Assembly (NCBI GenBank): GCA_013288465.1
Contig: JABDBT010000074.1
Coordinates: 1-12,500, forward strand
DNA: 12,500 nt
DNA from: Bacteroidota bacterium
Lineage (GTDB): Bacteria > Bacteroidota > Bacteroidia > Sphingobacteriales > Sphingobacteriaceae
Direction: 5' to 3'
Shown here: positions 1 through 6,522 of the stretch, piece after piece
Layout of the letters: each line of letters starts with the position of its first letter
How positions within the stretch are numbered: position 1 is the first letter of the stretch
Made by a program: the position numbers and the translations under genes
Notes under the pieces: generated by a model
What the model was told of the DNA's origin: nothing
Databases searched by the model: none
The model's input: only the letters and a program-made list of their open reading frames with translations

Positions 1-51
1 CATCGGAACGATTGGTGTTTTGTGTAAATTGCCACAATATAATGATGATCA

Positions 52-648
52 ATGGCAAATAGCTATACACAGATTCATATTCAATTTGTATTCGCCGTAA
101 AATACAGAGCCGCCCTTATTGACAATAACTGGAAAGAAAGGCTACATCAATACATAACAGGCATTTTTCAGCAGAATAAACATAAAATGCTTCAAATAAA
201 CAGCATGCCAGACCATATTCATATTTTTATCGGAATGTGCCCAGATCAATCAGTCTCTTCATTAATACAAAATGTAAAGACAGAAAGTAGTAAATGGATT
301 AAAACACAAAATTTATGCCCTGCCCCCTTTGCCTGGCAGGAAGGCTATGGCGCATTTTCTTATTCAAAAAGCCAGGTACCCGATGTGGTAAGATATATTC
401 AAAACCAGGAAACGCGTCATAGTAACGAAACATTCTTGGATGAATATAAAAAGCTTTTGACTGCTTTCGAAATTGAATGGGATGAAAAATACATCTTTAA
501 AAACCTGGAATTGCGCTTATACCATGCGTTCCTACGGAACGCTGACAATTACTTTAATTTATTCTACCAACCAAATGTGCCTAACGGCACAACCTGGATC
601 GCTAAAAATATCCCGAAAAGTTTTAATTCATTTGTTCTCCATAATTAA
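52..648 (+). CDS. IS200/RAYT-like Y1 (HUH) transposase
   Basis: Single-strand transposase of the Y1 HUH family (IS200/IS605 TnpA or REP-associated tyrosine transposase). These enzymes nick and join DNA at subterminal hairpins through a covalent phosphotyrosine. Visible marks are the N-terminal strand with HIQFVFAVKYR (residues 9-19), the metal-binding HUH motif in PDHIHIFI (H55, H57), and the catalytic tyrosine in the helix VVRYIQNQE (Y115). The usual core ends near residue 150 (FEIEWDEKYIF). The frame continues for about 48 residues, and that tail reads through two DNA hairpins (526-542, 576-591), so it is probably read-through of the element's own 3' end rather than a domain. No TnpB follows. 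The ATG at 52 is the natural start and gives a normal family N-terminus. Family assignment is firm; IS200 versus RAYT is open. Confidence 0.88.
   Translation: MANSYTQIHIQFVFAVKYRAALIDNNWKERLHQYITGIFQQNKHKMLQINSMPDHIHIFIGMCPDQSVSSLIQNVKTESSKWIKTQNLCPAPFAWQEGYGAFSYSKSQVPDVVRYIQNQETRHSNETFLDEYKKLLTAFEIEWDEKYIFKNLELRLYHAFLRNADNYFNLFYQPNVPNGTTWIAKNIPKSFNSFVLHN
526..542. repeat. REP-like hairpin 1 in the 3' part of the transposase gene
   Basis: Perfect 7-bp stem GCGTTCC / GGAACGC with a TAC loop. Y1 transposases recognise hairpins of this size beside their genes. It lies inside the C-terminal extension of the transposase frame. The first bases of the window (CGGAACG near 4-10) look like the right half of a similar hairpin cut by the window edge. 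Confidence 0.6.
576..591. repeat. REP-like hairpin 2 in the 3' part of the transposase gene
   Basis: Perfect 6-bp stem TGTGCC / GGCACA around a TAAC loop, 33 bp after hairpin 1. The pair resembles a two-hairpin REP unit (BIME-like) associated with the adjacent transposase. This role is inferred from position and shape only. Confidence 0.55.
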
Positions 649-690
649 ATAATCATCGAAAACTTTAAGCAAAAGCTATATATTGGCGCA

Positions 691-888
691 ATGAAAAAAG
701 AAGTAAAGCGCCCTGTATATTTAATACTGATCGCCATCATACTGTTTTCGGCATCCATGTCTGTTCCGCAGTTATATAACTCCAAATGGCGGGACCCGGT
801 GCAGGGCGGTGCGGCAGGTTTAGCAATTGCCGCATTACTGGGCACGCTCCCTATATTTTTGAGGAAAGATAAGAACAAAGTGAAATAG
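691..888 (+). CDS. Small two-helix membrane protein, paralogue 1
   Basis: A 65-residue protein of unknown function. A short basic N-terminus (MKKEVKR) precedes a hydrophobic helix at about residues 8-26, a polar linker with a KW pair (32-33), a second hydrophobic stretch at about 39-57, and a basic C-terminus (LRKDKNKVK). Both ends are therefore predicted cytoplasmic. It shares length, topology, an R at position 7, the LF-x-x-S segment and the KW pair with the protein at 1048-1248, which suggests a tandem duplication. A TATATTGG box ends 4 nt before the ATG, the same spacing as in the second copy. The antisense frame covering the same bases has no recognisable features. No function is assigned. 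Confidence 0.55.
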   Translation: MKKEVKRPVYLILIAIILFSASMSVPQLYNSKWRDPVQGGAAGLAIAALLGTLPIFLRKDKNKVK

Positions 889-907
889 GGATTTCCGGCA
901 ATCGCAC

Positions 908-993
908 GCCGGCGATGACTCACCCGACCGCTCCGCCAATAGGCGGATGGGTCGCCCTCTCTTTGCTGCGCGCAAAGAGGGCTGGGGAAAGGT
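908..993. repeat. GC-rich intergenic repeat, copy A, with hairpins
   Basis: Non-coding GC-rich block between the two small membrane-protein genes. It contains a 6-bp hairpin TCCGCC / GGCGGA (932-947) and a longer one in which CTCTTTGC pairs with GCAAAGAG (959-979). The same block recurs at 2171-2250: both begin GCCGGCGA-x-GACTCACCC and end with the hairpin plus a G-rich run and GGT. It is probably a dispersed genomic repeat; the hairpin could also act as a transcription terminator. Confidence 0.6.
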
Positions 994-1035
994 GGTTTAG
1001 AAGAAAATCAATCTTTAATTTGTGAAACCCATTAT

Positions 1036-1043
1036 TATATTTG
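1036..1043 (+). promoter_or_regulatory. TAnnTTTG-like -7 element close to an ATG
   Basis: TATATTTG matches the Bacteroidota -7 consensus TAnnTTTG exactly. It ends 4 nt before the ATG of the 66-residue membrane protein, which would put the start of transcription at or just inside the start codon (leaderless mRNA). A convincing -33 TTG at the usual 17-23 nt is not seen; the nearest (1020-1022) is only 13 nt away. Tentative. Confidence 0.35.
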
Positions 1044-1047
1044 TGTT

Positions 1048-1248
1048 ATGAAAAATCATTTAATGAGGGCGGTAGTTTTTATCGTTTTAGGCGTAGCGCT
1101 GTTTACGGTAAGCACACTGTCAAAAGACACCATCGTTGAAAAATGGAGCAGCTTTTTACTTGGCTTTTCGTTCCCGCTATTTGTTGGCGGTATCATTTCA
1201 TTAGTACAGCACTTTAAAAAGGTAAAAGCTGCCCAAGTCAGCAACTAA
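1048..1248 (+). CDS. Small two-helix membrane protein, paralogue 2
   Basis: A 66-residue protein of unknown function. Residues 7-24 (RAVVFIVLGVALFTVST) form one hydrophobic helix. A short charged linker with a KW pair (32-33) follows, then a second helix at about 35-54, and a basic tail (HFKKVKAAQ). Topology and spacing match the 65-residue protein at 691-888, and both starts share the box-N4-ATG arrangement. It ends 3' to 3' against the leftward SDR gene, overlapping the SDR stop by 4 bp. An internal ATG at codon 6 could be an alternative start. The antisense frame here is a shadow. Confidence 0.58.
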   Translation: MKNHLMRAVVFIVLGVALFTVSTLSKDTIVEKWSSFLLGFSFPLFVGGIISLVQHFKKVKAAQVSN

Positions 1249-2021
1249 AAAATAGCGCGGTTGGCTCCGCCGTCAACCTGTATGGTTGTGCCCGAGATAT
1301 AGGAAGCTTGTTCAGAAGCTAAAAATGCCACTAGCGCCGCCAGTTCTTCGGGCTTGCCAATGCGCCCTAAGGGGATATTCTTCGTTTTCTCCTGCATCAC
1401 TTTTTCGGGGTCGGCATCTTTGGGGAAAGTATGTTTTATGCGGTCGGTTAGTATTAAGCCCGGCGCTACATTGTTAACGGTGATATTATAAGGCCCAAAC
1501 TCATCGGCCATTAATTTTGCCATGCCCACCACGCCCATACGCATACTGGTTGATAACACCGAATTTGCCAATACCGCTTTTACCGAACCACTAATGATAT
1601 TGATAATGCGCCCGCTGGCGGTTTGCTTTAAATAGGGTAATACCAGCCTGCTGGTACGCGCCATGCTAAGCAGGTTTAGCTCAAACGCCTTTTGCCATTG
1701 GGTATCATCAAAATTTTCAAATTTATCAAAGGGCGGCCCGCCTGCGTTGTTCAACAGGATATCTATACGGCCAAAGGTACCTGCTGCTTTTTTAATGAAG
1801 TTTTCAATTTCTTCGCCATTGGATACATCAACGGGAATCGCAACAACGGCATTGCCGGTAAGTTGCTGTATTTGGGCAGCGGTTTTATCCAGTTCCGCTT
1901 TATCGCGCGAGCCTATGATCACTTTGGCGCCTTCAGTGGATAGGGTGGTGGCTATAGCCTTGCCCAAGCCTTTACTGGCAGCCAATACAATAGCTACTTT
2001 GTTATTGAGTTTTAAATCCAT
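1245..2021 (-). CDS. SDR family oxidoreductase with non-canonical active site
   Basis: A 258-residue Rossmann-fold short-chain dehydrogenase/reductase, probably cytosolic and NAD(P)-dependent. Visible motifs: a modified glycine motif AASKGLG (14-20) where TGxxxGIG is usual, NNAGG (91-95), the structural N116 in ELNLL, the catalytic-type S144 in IISGS, and the C-terminal ISGTTIQVDGG. The YxxxK pair is absent. The corresponding segment is LSTSMRMGVVGMAK, with S157 and R161 in the places of Tyr and Lys. This pattern is known from a 'beta-ketoacyl reductase-like' SDR subgroup that lacks the standard tetrad, so the substrate cannot be named and classical SDR chemistry is doubtful. Length is normal. 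Start ATG at 2021. Single gene; its 5' leader carries a 7-bp tandem repeat. Confidence 0.93.
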   Translation of the reverse strand: MDLKLNNKVAIVLAASKGLGKAIATTLSTEGAKVIIGSRDKAELDKTAAQIQQLTGNAVVAIPVDVSNGEEIENFIKKAAGTFGRIDILLNNAGGPPFDKFENFDDTQWQKAFELNLLSMARTSRLVLPYLKQTASGRIINIISGSVKAVLANSVLSTSMRMGVVGMAKLMADEFGPYNITVNNVAPGLILTDRIKHTFPKDADPEKVMQEKTKNIPLGRIGKPEELAALVAFLASEQASYISGTTIQVDGGANRAIF

Positions 2022-2048
2022 GGTGATATGCTAAGATAGTAAGGAGAA

Positions 2049-2076
2049 TCAAGAGTCAAGAACCAAGAGGCAAGAA
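2049..2076. repeat. Four tandem 7-bp units upstream of the SDR gene
   Basis: Four adjacent heptamers of the form N-CAAGA-R (TCAAGAG, TCAAGAA, CCAAGAG, GCAAGAA), starting 28 bp upstream of the SDR start codon. On the SDR coding strand they read as C/T-TCTTG-N. Such a microsatellite can change length by slippage and lies where the leader or promoter of the SDR gene should be. No function is shown. Confidence 0.55.
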
Positions 2077-2170
2077 AACAGTAATATCGGTATTAATTCT
2101 TCAATTTAAGAATGTGCGAAGTACCCTGTTGAAGATGAGTCTTCCGAACTGCATTTAGCTCAATGCATTG

Positions 2171-2250
2171 GCCGGCGAGGACTCACCCCGCCGACGCTAC
2201 GCTGGGCAACCCTCTCTTCGCTGCGCGCAAAGAGGGTTGGGCAACGGTTT
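2171..2250. repeat. GC-rich intergenic repeat, copy B
   Basis: Second copy of the block at 908-993. The ends are conserved: GCCGGCGA then GACTCACCC at the left, and the hairpin with CCCTCTCTT / CAAAGAGGG arms at the right. The middle is diverged and lacks the GGCGGA hairpin of copy A. It ends right at the stop codon of the leftward serine hydrolase (2252), so the hairpin may serve as that gene's terminator. Confidence 0.6.
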
Positions 2251-2251
2251 T

Positions 2252-3349
2252 TCAATGCAAATTAATATCCGGGAAACCCGGATCAACAATATGCGAAAGA
2301 TGGTGCGCCAATAGTATAGGACTGGGGCCGGCATTAGCATCGCGGTTGGTGAGCAGTATCACGGATATGCCCGAGGTTAGGTCCCTGATATAAACGGTAC
2401 CTGTGTAGCCCGCGTGTTCGGCAACATGCCTGGGGCCTTTGTTGTACAATTGCCAGCCCAGGCCGTAAGCGTATTGGCCGTCGTTATTGTCAGAGAACAC
2501 GCGGTAGGGCGCGGTAGCTTCCTTTAATACCGCAGGCGTGATCACATCTCCCCGTACCAATGATTGCTCATACAGTATCATATCATCAATAGTTGACATT
2601 ACCCCGAAATGCGGCGTAAGCTCAAATTGCCATTGCCTGCGGTTATGCTTGTAATTACCGTTCTTGTCCACAATATAGCCCTCGGCCCGGTTAGGTATAA
2701 TATCATTCTGACTTAAAAACCGCGTATGTTTCATACCAATCGGTTTAAATATCCTGTCGATCATCAGCGTATCAAAATTGCGACCGGTAGCTTTCTCTAA
2801 CGCGTAGCCCGCTAAAAAGTAGCCTTCATCGCTGTACTTCCAGTGCAGACCGGGGGCAGATAGCATGGGGGTTTCCATAGCGCCTTTTAGCATCAGTTCC
2901 CTGCTATAATTGAGCAGGTAGGAACCATCGGTTTTAGGCTCAAAAGCCAGGGCCAGGCCGGCCATGTGGCCCAATAACTGCCTTATAGTAATAGGTTCCC
3001 AGCCTTTGGGCGCGTTGGGGATGTATTTTACCAGCTTATCATCTAAGGAAATTTTGCCTTCATGCGCCAGCGTAATGATGAGCGCCGATGTAAACTGCTT
3101 GGTTAACGAGGCCAGCTCAAAAACCGTATTGCGCGTAACAGGTGTGCCCAGCTCCAGGTTTGATACTCCGTAGGTTTGCACATACATTACCTTGCCGTTT
3201 TTTACCACCGCCACCGCCACGCCCGGCGCTTTGGCCGACTTCATAAAATGGCGGATGGCCGTATCAATTTTATAGTTAAGTAGTTTTTGCTGGGCATTTG
3301 CCGTAACAGCAGCAGCCAATAAAAATAACAACAGGCGCAGGTTTTTCAT
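2252..3349 (-). CDS. Secreted beta-lactamase-fold serine hydrolase (class C / DD-peptidase type)
   Basis: A 365-residue serine hydrolase of the beta-lactamase/D-alanyl-D-alanine carboxypeptidase-like superfamily. A signal peptide is visible (MKNLRLLLFLL, with cleavage likely after ANA near residue 19), so it acts in the periplasm or on the cell surface. The nucleophile motif SxxK is S81-L-T-K84. The second motif, usually YxN, is Y172-S-D174. The third, KTG-like, is H322-A-G324 in EHAGYTGT. The QLLGHMAG segment (115-121) is the family's LLtHtSG. The fold is certain. Real beta-lactamase activity is not implied, since this superfamily also covers esterases and peptidases; the Y-S-D variant makes penicillin hydrolysis less likely. 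Start ATG at 3349 gives the signal peptide. Stands alone between repeat-rich gaps. Confidence 0.93.
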   Translation of the reverse strand: MKNLRLLLFLLAAAVTANAQQKLLNYKIDTAIRHFMKSAKAPGVAVAVVKNGKVMYVQTYGVSNLELGTPVTRNTVFELASLTKQFTSALIITLAHEGKISLDDKLVKYIPNAPKGWEPITIRQLLGHMAGLALAFEPKTDGSYLLNYSRELMLKGAMETPMLSAPGLHWKYSDEGYFLAGYALEKATGRNFDTLMIDRIFKPIGMKHTRFLSQNDIIPNRAEGYIVDKNGNYKHNRRQWQFELTPHFGVMSTIDDMILYEQSLVRGDVITPAVLKEATAPYRVFSDNNDGQYAYGLGWQLYNKGPRHVAEHAGYTGTVYIRDLTSGISVILLTNRDANAGPSPILLAHHLSHIVDPGFPDINLH

Positions 3350-3444
3350 TAAGGTGTGGTTTTATGTTTGTTGAGGAACAAGATAAACCAATAGTTTTAA
3401 AATGGCAAAATAAAGTACGAGGGTTAAAAGCAATGGCCACGTGC

Positions 3445-3480
3445 GATTCCCTCCCCTGGGAGAGCGGAGGGAGGGGTTTC
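3445..3480. repeat. CCTCCCCTGGGAG element, copy 1
   Basis: G/C-rich partial palindrome with CCCTCC and GGAGGG arms, followed by GGGGTTT. The near-identical block at 3868-3902 shares the CGAT lead, the CCTCCCCTGGGAG core and the G-rich arm ending in GTTT. Both are intergenic and on the same strand, about 420 bp apart. Confidence 0.5.
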
Positions 3481-3867
3481 TACACCATTCAGGTCTTCGA
3501 ACGGTATTTAATTGTAAATAAGAACATCCGACCGCTCATAGCCGCGGGGGCTTAGTCACTTTCCCTTAGATGGAAAGTAACCAAAGATCAAGTCAGTAGA
3601 AAGGCTTCTTGCGCTCTCGGCCTTATGCGCTGCAGACCAGTCAAAACCGGGGCTGGAAACAATTGCCCCGCCTTATGCGCTTGTTGCCTGCGCACTTGCA
3701 CATGGCTTGCCCTTCTGCAAATATTTCCTATGCCCTGCAGCCGCACCGGACCTGCCTGATTTTGCCTGGCCCCGGGCCGAAGCTGTTCTACTGACGGGTT
3801 ATCAATAACTACCCTAACCGATTTTTAATTGCCATTGGTTTACGCTATGCAAGCACCGGCCCCGTTC

Positions 3868-3902
3868 GATCCCCTCCCCTGGGAGGAGCAGGGAGGAGTT
3901 TA
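3868..3902. repeat. CCTCCCCTGGGAG element, copy 2
   Basis: Second copy of the element at 3445-3480, diverged in the arm (GGGAGGAG instead of GGGAGGGG). It is followed by a further AAGGGAGGG at about 3927-3937, close to the stop of the leftward GH43 gene. A role as a terminator for GH43 is possible but unproven. Confidence 0.5.
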
Positions 3903-3958
3903 GTCCGCTATGCATTTTCGCTAAACCCAAGGGAGGGAATTAATAATCATCCTCACAA

Positions 3959-5296
3959 TCACTCAAACCGTATCCAGTCAATAGCTGCGGAGTTTGTGCT
4001 TTTAAGGATAATGAAAAGATCGTGTTTACCTGCCGGTATTTTTAACAGGTTTGATTTGGTTATCCGCCAGTCGCTGCTTTTGGCTACTTTGGCGGTGCCG
4101 ATGAGTGTGCCGCCTGGTTTGTCGAGCCGGATCTCTACGACTGACCCTTGTGCGGAGGTACCCATGATGTCAACCGCTTTCAGCTTATTACGCCCAAAGT
4201 CAACCGCGTTATACCGTATCCAGGCGCCTTTGTCATTAAACATGGTTTTCCAGCCTTTCATACGGTTTGTCGTGTCTATATAATCAACGGCTATGCCTTG
4301 TTTGCTGATGTCGCTGTAGCGGTCAATCTGTATTTCTTTGTTGGCCCGGGTAATGCCTGCGCCACGCAACGTGGGCACAACTTCGCGGATAGTGCCGTCT
4401 TCGTTAAAAAAAAGACTGTCGGCCATTACCGACCGGTTTTTATCAAAATTGGGCGAAAGGTCATTGCGGTGATAAAACAGGTACCATTGCCCTTTAAATG
4501 CCAATATCGAATGATGGTTAGTCCAGCAGTTTGGCGTTTCCTTCATAATTACCCCGGCAAACTTAAAGGGCCCCATCGGGTTATTTCCCATGGCATACTC
4601 CAGCCGTTCGGTTTTATTGGCTACGTGCGGGTAGGTTAAATAATAAATGCCGTTGCGCTCAAACATATACGGCCCTTCTTTAAGGCCTTTATCGGGCAGG
4701 TCGCCCAAAATTTGAGGTTCCGAGGCAAGCTCCAGCATATTATCTTTCAGTTTCGCCGCGTAAATATTGCCCTGCGCCCAATACAGGTAGGCCTGGCCGT
4801 CTTTGTCGATAATTACATTCGGGTCAATACCGTGTACCCCTTTAATTGGTTCGGGTTGGGGAACAAAAGGCCCGTAAGGTTTATCAGCCACGGCTACCCC
4901 TACGGCAAACCCTCTTCCGTAGGCGGCCTTTAGCTGGGCCGGAAAATAAAAGTAATACTTCCCATTGCGGTCTATACAATCAGGCGCCCACATGGCGTAA
5001 GCGTTTGAATCCACCCAGTTTACCTTGTTTTGGCTTACAATTACGCCATGATCTGTCCAATCCGTTAAATTGGGCGACGAAAAAACATGGTAATCGGCCA
5101 TATTAAACCAACCTGCACGACCATGGCCTTTGGTCGCCACAATATCATGCGAAGGATATAGATATATCTTGTCCCCAAAAACACGCGCCGACGGGTCAGC
5201 AGTAAACTGGTTTGTTATCAGCGGGTTTTGCGCCATAGCGCTATTGGCAAGCAATAGCATTGCCCCGGCAAGCAGCATGTTTTTAAAGTGTTTCAT
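3959..5296 (-). CDS. Secreted glycoside hydrolase family 43 with C-terminal CBM6-like domain
   Basis: A 445-residue exported glycosidase, probably acting on arabinose- or xylose-containing plant polysaccharides. The signal peptide (MKHFKNMLLAGAMLLL, cleavage near AMA-Q23) targets it out of the cytoplasm. The GH43 five-bladed propeller spans about 25-315 with the three expected acids: D34 in FTADPS (base), D158 in GIDPN (pKa modulator) and E207 in EGPY (general acid). HHS at 261-263 fits the conserved active-site histidine. Residues of about 322-445 form a beta-rich domain ending AAIDWIRFE, typical of CBM6 carbohydrate-binding modules. No SusC/SusD pair is in view, so it is not obviously part of a polysaccharide utilisation locus. 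A LacI-like operator and promoter lie upstream. Exact substrate and subfamily cannot be read. Confidence 0.93.
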   Translation of the reverse strand: MKHFKNMLLAGAMLLLANSAMAQNPLITNQFTADPSARVFGDKIYLYPSHDIVATKGHGRAGWFNMADYHVFSSPNLTDWTDHGVIVSQNKVNWVDSNAYAMWAPDCIDRNGKYYFYFPAQLKAAYGRGFAVGVAVADKPYGPFVPQPEPIKGVHGIDPNVIIDKDGQAYLYWAQGNIYAAKLKDNMLELASEPQILGDLPDKGLKEGPYMFERNGIYYLTYPHVANKTERLEYAMGNNPMGPFKFAGVIMKETPNCWTNHHSILAFKGQWYLFYHRNDLSPNFDKNRSVMADSLFFNEDGTIREVVPTLRGAGITRANKEIQIDRYSDISKQGIAVDYIDTTNRMKGWKTMFNDKGAWIRYNAVDFGRNKLKAVDIMGTSAQGSVVEIRLDKPGGTLIGTAKVAKSSDWRITKSNLLKIPAGKHDLFIILKSTNSAAIDWIRFE

Positions 5297-5307
5297 AACT
5301 TAATTTA

Positions 5308-5320
5308 ACCCCTAAGGGGT
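5308..5320 (-). promoter_or_regulatory. Palindrome in the GH43 5' leader
   Basis: ACCCCT / AGGGGT arms separated by one base, 12 bp upstream of the GH43 start and just downstream of the predicted transcription start. It could be a second operator or a 5'-UTR hairpin near the ribosome-binding region. It could also act as a stop for transcripts coming from the CRISPR array, but no U-tract follows. Confidence 0.4.
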
Positions 5321-5328
5321 ACTCCACA

Positions 5329-5370
5329 CAAAGTAAATGTTTTTTTGAATAGGTTGTTGCAATCGATTGC
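5329..5370 (-). promoter_or_regulatory. Putative GH43 promoter overlapping a LacI-family-like operator
   Basis: On the minus strand TTACTTTG (5336 to 5329) is one base from the Bacteroidota -7 consensus TAnnTTTG. A TTG at 5362-5360 lies 23 nt upstream as a -33 element. The TTG is part of a perfect 12-bp palindrome GCAATCGATTGC (5359-5370) whose central CG and AAnCGnTT core is the classic LacI/GalR-family operator shape. A repressor bound there would block the -33 element, so sugar-controlled expression of GH43 is the natural reading. No LacI gene is in the window. Confidence 0.5.
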
Positions 5371-5430
5371 GGAAAAGGTAACTTTTTCACTATCCACACG
5401 AGTTAAAAATAATAAGACCATTTATGCCAA

Positions 5431-6522
5431 GATGTAACTACCATACAATAAGACGGCCTTCACACCACACGAATTACGATAACAGGAATACGAATAGGTG
5501 TATCTACCATACAAAAAGATGGCTTTCACACCCTATTTAACATCATAAACTATCTAAGTTGTGGTGTCCCTACCATACAAAAAGATGGCTTTCACACCAC
5601 AAACTTTTTGACAAACAACCACCCGAAAGGTGTCCCTACCATACAAAAAGATGGCTTTCACACCTTAGGAGCTCAGGTTTACGGCATTATACAGGGTGTC
5701 CCTACCATACAAAAAGATGGCTTTCACACCATTATGACACCAGCAATCAGTCGGCTAAGAGGTGTCCCTACCATACAAAAAGATGGCTTTCACACCTATG
5801 CGTTCCTCATTACGCACCGAAAATGAGGTGTCCCTACCATACAAAAAGATGGCTTTCACACCTTACAAAAACGGTTAACAACGTAGCGACTGGGTGTCCC
5901 TACCATACAAAAAGATGGCTTTCACACCCAGCACAAGTTTCAGTATGGTATCGAACCCGGTGTCCCTACCATACAAAAAGATGGCTTTCACACCAACGGC
6001 GGCTTCGCAAACAAATCTTTTAAGGGTGTCCCTACCATACAAAAAGATGGCTTTCACACCAAGGATAAACTCGTATATCGAATGCTTCGAGGTGTCCCTA
6101 CCATACAAAAAGATGGCTTTCACACCCTGAATGGGCACCACTAAGACGGACAATAGGGTGTCCCTACCATACAAAAAGATGGCTTTCACACCCTGAAAGG
6201 TGTAATATTAAAATGTTTTTATGGTGTCCCTACCATACAAAAAGATGGCTTTCACACCCGCAATTGCAGTAATTATAATTGAACTTTAGGTGTCCCTACC
6301 ATACAAAAAGATGGCTTTCACACCCTTTAACTATCCCGGATATGGTGGTTACAGGGTGTCCCTACCATACAAAAAGATGGCTTTCACACCCAAGTGGAAG
6401 CTGGACATCGTTAGGGGGCAGGTGTCCCTACCATACAAAAAGATGGCTTTCACACCATGGTTGCCAGAAACCATGATACCACAAAAGGTGTCCCTACCAT
6501 ACAAAAAGATGGCTTTCACACC
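5431..6522 (-). CRISPR. Type VI-B CRISPR array, 17 repeats and 16 spacers
   Basis: Repeats are 36 bp, spacers all 30 bp, period exactly 66. Fifteen identical repeats start every 66 bp from 5563 to 6487. A 16th at 5497-5532 has two mismatches (repeat positions 6-7), and a 17th at 5431-5466 has six. Plus-strand repeats begin GGTGTCCCTACC and end GGCTTTCACACC. Orientation: the minus strand is the crRNA strand. There the repeat RNA forms GGUGU/ACACC, an internal loop, GCCAU/AUGGU and a loop CUUUUUGU, the two-stem U-rich shape of Cas13b repeats. The decayed repeats lie at the far end from cas13b, as expected for the trailer, and cas13b is read the same way. The spacers looked mutually distinct. 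The period is a multiple of three, so long spurious frames run through the array in several frames. Confidence 0.98.

Larger units (their letters stand above)
3350..3958. other. Repeat-rich intergenic region without a convincing gene
   Basis: About 600 bp between the hydrolase start and the GH43 stop. Short rightward frames at 3364-3555 and 3609-3794 have repeat-derived, low-complexity translations and no family resemblance, so they are not called. The stretch holds two copies of a CCTCCCCTGGGAG element (3445-3480 and 3868-3902), a 7-bp hairpin ACTTTCC / GGAAAGT (3558-3578), and a GC-rich segment (3600-3795) in which CCTTATGCGC occurs twice. It looks like accumulated dispersed repeats. Confidence 0.55.

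Noticed and set aside
645..923. 92-codon minus-strand frame opposite the 65-residue protein
   Set aside because: Shadow of the plus-strand gene; it lacks a coherent hydrophobic pattern and runs into the GC-rich repeat.
3364..3794. Two small rightward frames (63 and 61 codons)
   Set aside because: Translations are repeat-derived and unlike any family, and they overlap intergenic repeat elements.
4148..4639. 163-codon plus-strand frame within GH43
   Set aside because: Antisense shadow of a strongly supported GH43 gene.
5365..5400. A possible 18th CRISPR repeat one period before the last degenerate one
   Set aside because: Only the final CCACAC matches; overall agreement with the repeat is near chance.
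6193..6222. Spacer containing GGTGT inside as a partial repeat or self-match
   Set aside because: Only five bases match the repeat start; chance similarity.
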